A DNA stretch of 6,134 nucleotides, taken from Bacteroidota bacterium. GTDB lineage: Bacteria; Bacteroidota; Bacteroidia; Flavobacteriales_F; PHOS-HE28. Made by a program: the position numbers and the translations under genes. How positions within the stretch are numbered: position 1 is the stretch's first letter; the number at the start of each line of letters is the position of its first letter. Positions 1 through 5,064 of this stretch are shown one piece after another. Below the pieces are notes generated by a model. The model was not told the DNA's origin. It did not search any database and saw only the letters and a list, made by a program, of their open reading frames with translations. Location of the stretch: positions 1-6,134 of the forward strand of contig JAEYYE010000088.1 in assembly GCA_023430945.1 (NCBI GenBank), given 5' to 3'.

Positions 1-1238
1 GTGTTGCGCAGATCGCCGGTAAGCTGATATACGAGCCCGTACGCGAGCGTGCCCAAAACCGTTCCGAGGTAGTAGCTCACATCGTAGAACGAGAAGTAGC
101 TCGCGTGATCGATGGTCTCGGGAAGGAATTTCGAATACGTGCTTCGTGAAAGGGCCTGGCTTCCGCCCATCACCAGGCCAACGCCTGCGGCCAGCAGATA
201 GAATTCCGTGGCCCATTGGATCATGTACGCGGCGAAGCAGAGCCCGATCCAGATCGCGCAACCGATCATGAGTGCGCGGACGTTTCCGAAGCGCGCGCTA
301 AGCCTCACGAACAGGAACGCGCCGATCGCAGCGACAAGCTGGATGATCAGGATGCTGGTGATCAGGCTGGCATCGCCGATCGGTACGATCGTTCCATTCG
401 CATCGATGTCCTTCACCTCCATTTTCGCGTAGCTCACTGCGAGGTACATCACCGTCTGGATCCCCATATTCAGCATGAAGAACGCGAGCAGGTATCGCTT
501 CAACCGATCGGATCGCTTCAGTTCCATCCACACCTTCCGCAGTTCCTTGTAACCGCTGAGGAAAATGCTTTTTTCTTCACTCTTTCGGCTTACAGTGCGA
601 TCGGGAAGTACGCGGAAGGCGAATTGCGCGAAGCCTGCCCACCAGATCCCGACCGTAATGAAAGTGATCCGTGCCGGCAATCCATCCCGATCGGGAATGC
701 CGAAAAGATCGGGCTTCATCACCATGAGCAAGTTGATGATCAGAAGGATCACGCTGCCGATGTAGCCCATGGTGTAACCGCGCGCGCTGATCCGGTCGTG
801 ATCCTTGCGCTCCGCGATCTCCGGAAGAAAGGCATCGTAGAAAACAAGACTTCCGCTGAAACCGGCACATGCAAGCATCACGAGCGCAAGACCGATCCAG
901 ATGTGATCGATGCCGAAGAAGAAAAGTCCGGCGCAACTGGCCGCACCGAGGTAACAGAAGAATTTAAGGAAACCCTTTTTGTTACCGCTGTGATCGGCGA
1001 TCCCGCTGAGCAATGGTGCGATCAACGCCACGAGAAGGAATCCTGCGGAAAGTGCGTACGAATAGAGCGATCCAGCTGGAATGCCGTACCGATCCTGGAT
1101 CAGATCGTGACCGTTGTCGCTGGTGATCGCGACATAGAAGATCGGGAAAACGGCGGAAGTGATCGTGAGCGAATAGACGGAATTGGCCCAATCGTACATG
1201 GTCCAGCCACGTATGATCTTCGGATCGCCTTTTCGCAT
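1..1238 (-). CDS. UMF1-family (Atg22-like) major facilitator transporter, C-terminus cut by window edge
   Basis: This is a polytopic inner-membrane transporter of the major facilitator superfamily, UMF1 / Atg22-like branch. The substrate is unknown, although the eukaryotic relative Atg22 exports amino acids from the vacuole. The 412 residues visible start with the family-typical N-terminus MYDWANSVYSLTITSAVFPI (14-33, first membrane helix). A motif-A-like loop, GIADHSGNKK (79-88), follows. Then come the family-like stretches FYDAFLPEIA (133-142) and GYTMGYIGSV (154-163), a charged central loop (about 212-248), and GGSQALSRSTYSKFLPE (358-374). About eleven hydrophobic segments are present. Members usually run to roughly 420-450 residues, so only the last helix or tail is missing at the left edge. 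The ATG at 1238 is chosen because the first helix begins 13 residues later and no upstream in-frame ATG is close. No Shine-Dalgarno or convincing promoter is seen. The gene lies 85 bp downstream of the OmpA-domain gene on the same strand and may receive read-through from it. Family assignment is confident; substrate is not inferable. Confidence 0.9.
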   Translation of the reverse strand, partial: MRKGDPKIIRGWTMYDWANSVYSLTITSAVFPIFYVAITSDNGHDLIQDRYGIPAGSLYSYALSAGFLLVALIAPLLSGIADHSGNKKGFLKFFCYLGAASCAGLFFFGIDHIWIGLALVMLACAGFSGSLVFYDAFLPEIAERKDHDRISARGYTMGYIGSVILLIINLLMVMKPDLFGIPDRDGLPARITFITVGIWWAGFAQFAFRVLPDRTVSRKSEEKSIFLSGYKELRKVWMELKRSDRLKRYLLAFFMLNMGIQTVMYLAVSYAKMEVKDIDANGTIVPIGDASLITSILIIQLVAAIGAFLFVRLSARFGNVRALMIGCAIWIGLCFAAYMIQWATEFYLLAAGVGLVMGGSQALSRSTYSKFLPETIDHASYFSFYDVSYYLGTVLGTLAYGLVYQLTGDLRN

Positions 1239-1273
1239 TCGCGGTGAGTTGCGGGCGAAGGTAGAAGAGAAGA

Positions 1274-1302
1274 GGCGCCCCGGCCCGATCGGCCGATGCG
1301 CC
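1274..1302 (-). terminator. GC-rich compound hairpin after the OmpA-domain gene, possible terminator or attenuator
   Basis: Two nested 5-bp stems are visible: GGCGC (1274-1278) with GCGCC (1298-1302), and CGGCC (1281-1285) with GGCCG (1291-1295). They are separated by a 2x2 internal loop and closed by a 5-nt loop. On the minus strand the hairpin starts 22 nt after the OmpA-domain stop codon and is followed by TCTTCTCTTCT, which is pyrimidine-rich but not a clean T run. It could therefore be a weak or partial terminator that lets some transcription continue into the transporter gene. Confidence 0.4.
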
Positions 1303-1323
1303 ACTTCAAGGATCGGTATGATC

Positions 1324-2505
1324 CTACTTCATCAATTCAACCTCCACACGGCGGTTCTTGCTCATGCCAACTTCGGTCCCGGATTGGTCCACCGGCTTAT
1401 CGCTGCCGGAGTTACCGACCGTGATCCGCGCCGCTTCGATACCGTGCTCCACCAGCGCTTCCTTCACGGCCTTTGCGCGATCCTCGCCAAGCTTTTCCAT
1501 CTCGGGCTTCATGCGCGCACGTTCCTTTTCGGTGGCATCGATGTGGCCGATCAGTTTCACTTTCACCGCTGTTTCGGTCTTCATCAACTCGGCCATTTCA
1601 CTGATCCACGGTTCCATGGAAGTAGCGATGTCCTTCTTGAAACGCTTGAAATAGAACACCTGCTGGTCGATCCGCTCGATCGGTTTCAAGCTCGGGTTCA
1701 TCACGCCTTTGCGGCTGAAGATCAATTCACTTTCAGCCTTCTCGATCTGCTCGCAGGTGCATTCGCTGGCGAGCTTCACCGGCGTTACGCTCACATCATC
1801 GATGTAGTAGTACGCATGCGGAAGCTGCCCGCGATCCTCTCCTTTCGGCTTGGTGCGGTTCTCCACTGTGGTTTTCTCGTTCGGCGCGAAGTTCCCGATC
1901 AGCAGGTATTGCTCGCCGCCGGTGGCTTCGTAAACACCGCACACGCCCTGCCAGCCGTGCATGTCGCTATAGATCGTGTTGCGCAGGTGCGGTACCTGCG
2001 GCGAATAGGTAAGGCTGTTCGCATCATCCTTGTTCACCACCACTTTGCTGATGTATGCGCCCAGTTCATTGGTGGAGTACTTGCTCAGATCGGCGAGGCT
2101 CACGTAATACTTCACGCAATACTTCTGGCCTTTTTTCAGCATGGTCTTGAACTTGGCCTGCAGATATGTACGCGGCTCCTTGTTCTGGAAGCTCCACCAG
2201 CGCACGCCGGCGTAGTTCTTTCCGGTAAGCGGTGCCTGATCGCCAAGTTCGTTCTTCGGCGCGGTCACCGGCGCTGCAGGGACCAGTTCGGTGAACAGAT
2301 CGGCCTTTTCGATCGTGGCGGTCTTCCAGCCGTTGGCCATTTCGATCGCTCCGAGCCGTTTCAGCTTACCGGTGTAATCCTCGAAGCTTCCGTTCTCGAT
2401 CAGGTTATTGTCATCTGGTTCCGTGGTTTCCTGTGCATGTGAAAGCGCAGGAACGATCAGGCAGATCAGCGGCAGAATGATGGAGCGGCGTAAGTTCAAA
2501 TGCAT
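1324..2505 (-). CDS. Secreted OmpA-domain protein with N-terminal jelly-roll-like module
   Basis: This 393-residue exported protein is predicted to anchor to peptidoglycan in the periplasm. Residues 1-24 form a signal peptide (RR, then a hydrophobic core ending LSHA, with cleavage before Q25). Residues about 33-245 resemble a carbohydrate-binding / galactose-binding jelly roll: they open with NLIENGSFEDYTG, contain MANGW, and close with YYYIDDVSVTPV (232-243). A short linker with C249 and C251 follows. The OmpA C-terminal domain (PF00691 type) spans about 283-393 and includes GHID (320-323), RAKAV (343-347) and SKNRRVEVEL (382-391). D323 and R343 align with the aspartate and arginine that bind diaminopimelate in OmpA-like domains. 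There is no beta-barrel between the two modules, so the jelly roll probably faces the periplasm. Its ligand is unknown. The ATG at 2505 directly precedes the signal peptide. The gene lies downstream of a terminated beta-barrel gene. Domain calls are strong for OmpA and moderate for the jelly roll. Confidence 0.88.
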   Translation of the reverse strand: MHLNLRRSIILPLICLIVPALSHAQETTEPDDNNLIENGSFEDYTGKLKRLGAIEMANGWKTATIEKADLFTELVPAAPVTAPKNELGDQAPLTGKNYAGVRWWSFQNKEPRTYLQAKFKTMLKKGQKYCVKYYVSLADLSKYSTNELGAYISKVVVNKDDANSLTYSPQVPHLRNTIYSDMHGWQGVCGVYEATGGEQYLLIGNFAPNEKTTVENRTKPKGEDRGQLPHAYYYIDDVSVTPVKLASECTCEQIEKAESELIFSRKGVMNPSLKPIERIDQQVFYFKRFKKDIATSMEPWISEMAELMKTETAVKVKLIGHIDATEKERARMKPEMEKLGEDRAKAVKEALVEHGIEAARITVGNSGSDKPVDQSGTEVGMSKNRRVEVELMK

Positions 2506-2568
2506 GGCGGCAAGTTAGTAAGCGACCTGCAAAGGCGATCGCTGCGGCGGCAGGACCAACTTCATGCC

Positions 2569-2602
2569 AAAAAGAAAAGGATGAGCGATCGCCCATCCTT
2601 TT
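2569..2602 (-). terminator. Intrinsic terminator of the beta-barrel gene
   Basis: A perfect 9-bp stem AAAAGGATG / CATCCTTTT (2575-2583 and 2594-2602) closes a 10-nt loop (2584-2593). On the minus strand the 3' arm runs into CTTTTT, giving the T-rich tail of a Rho-independent terminator 20 nt past the stop codon at 2623. The loop carries the octamer GCGATCGC (2585-2592), itself a palindrome. Confidence 0.88.
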
Positions 2603-2622
2603 CAATGTGATCCGATCGGTGA

Positions 2623-3231
2623 TCAGCGGCTGCCGAACATATAGGCCGCACGCAGGCCCAGATAGGAATTCGTTGCGCTGGACGTAACGGTGAGCCCGGT
2701 CGTTGGATCGGCCGTGGTCGTTTCAGCGAAGATCAATTGGTAACGCAGGGAAAGATCGATGTTCTCACCCACGATGTAGCCCACGCCAGGCGCAGCGCTC
2801 AGGAACACATCACTGGCCGTGCTCTCTGTTTCGATCGTTTGGCCAAGGAAGGTAACAGATGATTTCGCTGTGGAGGAAACGCTATGGATCCCCACCATCG
2901 CCATTGCATAGAACCCGGTCTGGGCCTCGTTGAAGTAATATTTCAGACCTACTTGTGCCGGGATCATGGCCTGCTGGGTCGAGACCTTCACGAAAATGAG
3001 ATCCTGCTCCTTCTTGCCGAAGGTGATGTAACCGGCATTGGCGAACACCCCGAGCTTGTCGCCCACAGGAAGTTCAAAGCCAAGTGTAGCACCGAAACCG
3101 AAACCGGCTTGATCGGCGTAATCGCCCATCGGCATGGCGAGTTCGAGACCTGCGGAGAAACGGTTGCTCTGCGCCATCGCTGCCATGCAGCCTGCCAATG
3201 CAATTGCTGTGAAGAGTAGTTTGGTTCTCAT
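2623..3231 (-). CDS. Small outer-membrane beta-barrel protein
   Basis: This 202-residue protein is predicted to form an 8-strand-type beta-barrel in the outer membrane (OMP_b-brl / PF13505-PF13568-like). Residues 1-20 are a signal peptide with likely cleavage after AMA, leaving Q21. The mature part alternates amphipathic strands with Gly-rich turns: FSAGLELAMPMGDYADQ, FGFGATLGFELPVGDKLGVF, AQVGLKYYFN, GFYAMAMVGI, AAPGVGYIVGENIDLSLRYQLIF, and a final SYLGLRAAYMFGSR. It lacks the usual C-terminal aromatic residue, ending FGSR. The signal sequence also contains LAGC (12-15), a lipobox match, so lipoprotein processing is a minor alternative. The start at 3231 is preferred over an in-frame ATG at 3288, because the latter would add 19 charged residues before the signal peptide and would lie upstream of the promoter -7 element (3253-3260). 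It is monocistronic by its own promoter and terminator. Porin or structural role is unknown. Confidence 0.86.
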   Translation of the reverse strand: MRTKLLFTAIALAGCMAAMAQSNRFSAGLELAMPMGDYADQAGFGFGATLGFELPVGDKLGVFANAGYITFGKKEQDLIFVKVSTQQAMIPAQVGLKYYFNEAQTGFYAMAMVGIHSVSSTAKSSVTFLGQTIETESTASDVFLSAAPGVGYIVGENIDLSLRYQLIFAETTTADPTTGLTVTSSATNSYLGLRAAYMFGSR

Positions 3232-3252
3232 GATCTGATTTTGGTGTTCACG

Positions 3253-3260
3253 CAAAGCTA
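3253..3260 (-). promoter_or_regulatory. Bacteroidota-type -7 promoter element for the beta-barrel gene
   Basis: The minus strand reads TAGCTTTG, a perfect match to the Bacteroidota -7 consensus TAnnTTTG, 21 nt before the ATG at 3231. No clear TTG is found at the expected -33 spacing, so the call rests on the -7 element. It excludes the longer upstream start at 3288. Confidence 0.6.
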
Positions 3261-3285
3261 TATCACGATCGAATAGAACCGACCT

Positions 3286-3303
3286 CACCGATCCCGATCG
3301 GTG
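3286..3303. repeat. Short perfect inverted repeat upstream of the beta-barrel promoter
   Basis: CACCGATC (3286-3293) and GATCGGTG (3296-3303) are exact reverse complements separated by CC. The 18-bp element lies just beyond the expected -33 region of the beta-barrel gene and between it and the terminator of the next gene. It has the geometry of a dimeric-regulator operator. The 2-nt spacer is too short for a good RNA hairpin. The sequence may also simply reflect the local abundance of CGATCG. Confidence 0.35.
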
Positions 3304-3331
3304 CTCCGCCCGACCGAACCATCGATCGGTG

Positions 3332-3365
3332 AAAAAAAAGAAGCTGGCCTACCGGCCAGCTTCTT
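3332..3365 (-). terminator. Strong intrinsic terminator of the jelly-roll T9SS gene
   Basis: A perfect 12-bp stem AAGAAGCTGGCC / GGCCAGCTTCTT (3338-3349 and 3354-3365) closes a 4-nt loop. On the minus strand it is followed directly by a run of T (complement of the A run 3332-3339). It begins 21 nt after the stop codon at 3387. This is a textbook Rho-independent terminator and separates this gene from the beta-barrel gene. Confidence 0.95.
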
Positions 3366-3386
3366 CACTGTAATATTTCGATCGCT

Positions 3387-4244
3387 TCAGCGCACCAGGA
3401 TGATCGGCACATGGATCGTTCCATCCTCCCCCACGAAACGTGCGACGTATTTGCCATCGGCGAGCGCGGCCGCAGGCTTCCAGGTGATCCGGTGTTCGCC
3501 AGCGGACATTTCCCGATCGAAGAGCACCTCCACTTCACGGCCGGTGACATCGTGAACACTGGCTTTCATCCGTTGATCGGTATCGATCCGCAGTTCGATC
3601 GTGGAGCTTTCCGATGCAGGTTGCGGGAAGGATGTCCCAGTGGAAAAACCAAGTTCAATTTCTTCCATGCCCACCACTGCGCCTGAAATTGAAAGATCAT
3701 CGAGATGGAAGGTCGATCCTGCGCCGGCAGTTCCTGTATTGTTCCCGAGAATGGCAGATACGACCACGTTGGTTGAAGGGTTACCACTTCCGTTGGTGTA
3801 ATCCACCGGAATGCTGAAGCTCGTGTACGAAGCAGCTGCATTGGTGATCTGCTGGAAACCGAAACCGGTGGTCTGCCCGCCCGCATCGGTCACGGTGATG
3901 CTTATGAGTAAGCTTGAAGTGCCCGCCGTGGGCGAGAATTTGTACCAACCGGTAAGGTGCGATGGCCCCTGGGTAACAGGCAGGCCGAGATTCTGCAGCA
4001 CCGGCGGATAGAGTTCGTTCGCATTGAGCGGATTAATGATCGCTTCACCACGTACCGCGAAAGCACCGCCATGCGCTTCGTTGGTCTGGGTGATGACCAC
4101 GGCGCCGAGTGCTTCGATGTTGTTGGCGCTCCAGCCGTCCGGAACCTGGCCGGTCCAGTTCTCGAAGCCCCCGTTCACCAACTGGGCTGAAGTTCCCAAA
4201 CTCAATGCCAATGCGGCAAATGCAAGGATAAAGGTTCTTTTCAT
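3387..4244 (-). CDS. T9SS-exported protein with N-terminal jelly-roll-like module and type A sorting domain
   Basis: This 285-residue protein is predicted to be secreted or anchored on the cell surface by the type IX secretion system. Residues 1-20 are a Sec signal peptide (KR, hydrophobic core, GTSA cleavage before Q21). Residues 22 to about 188 look like a carbohydrate-binding jelly roll: they open LVNGGFENWTGQVPDGWS (22-39), are Gly/Ser/Thr-rich, contain HLTGWYKF (96-103), and close FHLDDLSISG (179-188). After a short linker, residues 206-285 are a T9SS type A sorting domain (TIGR04183-like): FPQPASESSTIEL, then HDVTGREV (231-238), MSAGEHRITWKP (246-257), LADGKYVARF (261-270) and the terminal IILVR. 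No catalytic motif is seen, so the protein is likely a binding or adhesive surface protein. The start at 4244 is chosen over 4298 because the signal peptide begins there and the promoter lies between the two. Read-through from the gene at 4346-4969 is possible. Confidence 0.9.
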   Translation of the reverse strand: MKRTFILAFAALALSLGTSAQLVNGGFENWTGQVPDGWSANNIEALGAVVITQTNEAHGGAFAVRGEAIINPLNANELYPPVLQNLGLPVTQGPSHLTGWYKFSPTAGTSSLLISITVTDAGGQTTGFGFQQITNAAASYTSFSIPVDYTNGSGNPSTNVVVSAILGNNTGTAGAGSTFHLDDLSISGAVVGMEEIELGFSTGTSFPQPASESSTIELRIDTDQRMKASVHDVTGREVEVLFDREMSAGEHRITWKPAAALADGKYVARFVGEDGTIHVPIILVR

Positions 4245-4261
4245 GTTCGGTCTTTGGGCCC

Positions 4262-4292
4262 GAAAAGTAGATGGCCGCCCATGCCGATCCAA
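4262..4292 (-). promoter_or_regulatory. Candidate Bacteroidota promoter for the jelly-roll T9SS gene
   Basis: On the minus strand, TTG (4292-4290) is followed after 20 nt by TACTTTTC (4269-4262), matching TAnnTTTG at all but the last position. The -7 element ends 17 nt before the ATG at 4244. Spacing and sequence fit the Bacteroidota sigma-A pattern. Confidence 0.5.
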
Positions 4293-4300
4293 GCGCATGG
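4279..4300. repeat. Inverted repeat spanning the -33 of the T9SS gene promoter
   Basis: CCATGC (4279-4284) and GCATGG (4295-4300) are exact reverse complements around a 10-nt centre that contains the candidate -33 TTG. No T run follows in either direction, so it is unlikely to be a terminator. An operator or a chance repeat are both possible. Confidence 0.25.
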
Positions 4301-4345
4301 AAAAGGATAATGAACAACCGATCGGTGAGAACCCTGAAGGAGATC

Positions 4346-4969
4346 CTATCGCCCGAAATCACCGTTCTGCCAGGCCTGTATGAACTGGGCCCAGGCGATC
4401 GGGTTGAACAGGTTTATGCTTGGCGTTCCACCGGAATAATAAAGCTTCGTATGGTCGAGCGCCATCTGGTACTGAAAGCTTTGGTACGCATCGGGCGGCA
4501 GGTTCTCCATGCGCTGAAGCATCTCGGCGGGCGACATGTTCTTCAACGCGAGCTGGTGATCGTCATCGGGCAATCGCAGGTTGAGGAAAGCTTCGCGGAA
4601 CTGTTCCTTGCTCGGCCATGGATATACCGCCAGTTCCTTCAATTGCACCGTATCGCGGCTCAACACATGGATCATGGAATACTTGCTCTCGGTAAGACTG
4701 TCCGGTATCACGTACTGCGATCGCTGGAACCCCACGGCGCTGAACAGGATCGTATCGCCCTCCTGCGCCACGAAACTGAAATAACCATACACATCGCTCA
4801 TAGTGCCGCGATACGTGTTCTTCACCAGGATATTCGTGAACGGGACCGGCAGCAGACTGTCGGTGACCACCACGCCGCTGAACTGCACCAGGTTCGGCTG
4901 TTGCGTGCGATCCTGTGCCTGAGCAACGAAGGCCGCGCAGATCGCCGCGATCAAAAGGAATTTCCGCAT
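4346..4969 (-). CDS. Exported stand-alone carboxypeptidase-regulatory-like domain protein
   Basis: This 207-residue protein has a signal peptide (MRKFLLIAAICAAFVAQA, cleavage before Q19). One carboxypeptidase D regulatory-like beta-sandwich (PF13715 type) follows at about 29-115. Its family hallmarks are FSGVVVTDSLLPVPFTNILV (30-49), TMSDVYGYFSF (56-66), GDTILFSAVGFQ (71-82) and VQLKELAVYP (108-117). The remaining region, about 118-207, is a helical, charged tail with WPSKEQFREAFLNL, SPAEMLQRM and a W-rich end (IAWAQFIQAW). Unlike SusC/TonB-dependent receptors, which carry this domain at the N-terminus, no plug or barrel follows. It is therefore a free periplasmic or outer-membrane-associated protein of unknown role; similar short proteins are common in Bacteroidota. 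The start is set by the signal peptide. A perfect -7 element ends only 5 nt before the ATG, which implies a near-leaderless mRNA. No terminator is visible in the 101 bp before the next gene, so partial co-transcription with the T9SS gene is plausible. Confidence 0.85.
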   Translation of the reverse strand: MRKFLLIAAICAAFVAQAQDRTQQPNLVQFSGVVVTDSLLPVPFTNILVKNTYRGTMSDVYGYFSFVAQEGDTILFSAVGFQRSQYVIPDSLTESKYSMIHVLSRDTVQLKELAVYPWPSKEQFREAFLNLRLPDDDHQLALKNMSPAEMLQRMENLPPDAYQSFQYQMALDHTKLYYSGGTPSINLFNPIAWAQFIQAWQNGDFGR

Positions 4970-4974
4970 CGGTA

Positions 4975-4982
4975 CAAATTTA
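4975..4982 (-). promoter_or_regulatory. Perfect -7 element immediately before the carboxypeptidase-regulatory gene
   Basis: The minus strand reads TAAATTTG, an exact TAnnTTTG match, and only 5 nt separate it from the ATG at 4969. Transcription would then start at or within a base or two of the start codon. No TTG is found at the usual -33 distance, which lowers confidence. Confidence 0.5.
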
Positions 4983-5015
4983 CGGCTGTGGCATTACGCG
5001 CATTTCCGATCGATG

Positions 5016-5047
5016 TTGCGCAGTACCCTTCCGCCCAACTAGTTTTG
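5016..5047 (+). promoter_or_regulatory. Bacteroidota-type promoter for the divergent T9SS gene
   Basis: TTG (5016-5018), a 21-nt spacer and TAGTTTTG (5040-5047, perfect TAnnTTTG) match the Bacteroidota sigma-A consensus. The -7 element ends 17 nt before the ATG at 5065. This is the best two-part promoter in the window. Confidence 0.7.
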
Positions 5048-5064
5048 GCTTGATCTTCACCACC

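Noticed and set aside
216..1247. Long plus-strand open frame (343 codons) opposite the transporter
   Set aside because: Its translation is rich in charged residues, His and Cys with no domain pattern, while the opposite strand encodes a clear UMF1 transporter through the same bases.
1183..2442. Long plus-strand open frame (419 codons) opposite the OmpA-domain gene
   Set aside because: It is antisense to a gene with a signal peptide and a clear OmpA domain. The low frequency of stops is a by-product of codon use on the other strand.
2530..2559. Possible promoter TTG N19 CGCCTTTG for the OmpA-domain gene on the minus strand
   Set aside because: The spacing is right, but the -7 lacks the essential TA. 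I see no better promoter in the gap and prefer to leave it uncalled.
3232..3288. Upstream ATG at 3288 as start of the beta-barrel gene
   Set aside because: It would put 19 charged residues before a normal signal peptide and lies upstream of the -7 element at 3253-3260.
4245..4298. Upstream ATG at 4298 as start of the jelly-roll T9SS gene
   Set aside because: It would bury the signal peptide behind 18 mostly polar and basic residues and lies upstream of the candidate promoter -33.
4319..4328. Palindrome ACCGATCGGT as a terminator for the carboxypeptidase-regulatory gene
   Set aside because: It has no loop and no T run follows on the minus strand, so it cannot act as an intrinsic terminator. 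It belongs to the general CGATCG excess.
4271..5053. Plus-strand open frame (260 codons) opposite the carboxypeptidase-regulatory gene
   Set aside because: It has no recognisable motif, crosses two promoters and a gene boundary, and is antisense to a well-supported exported protein.
4915..5064. Upstream ATG at 4915 as start of the divergent T9SS gene
   Set aside because: It overlaps the neighbouring gene's signal peptide on the other strand, precedes the promoter, and adds 50 residues before a clear signal peptide.
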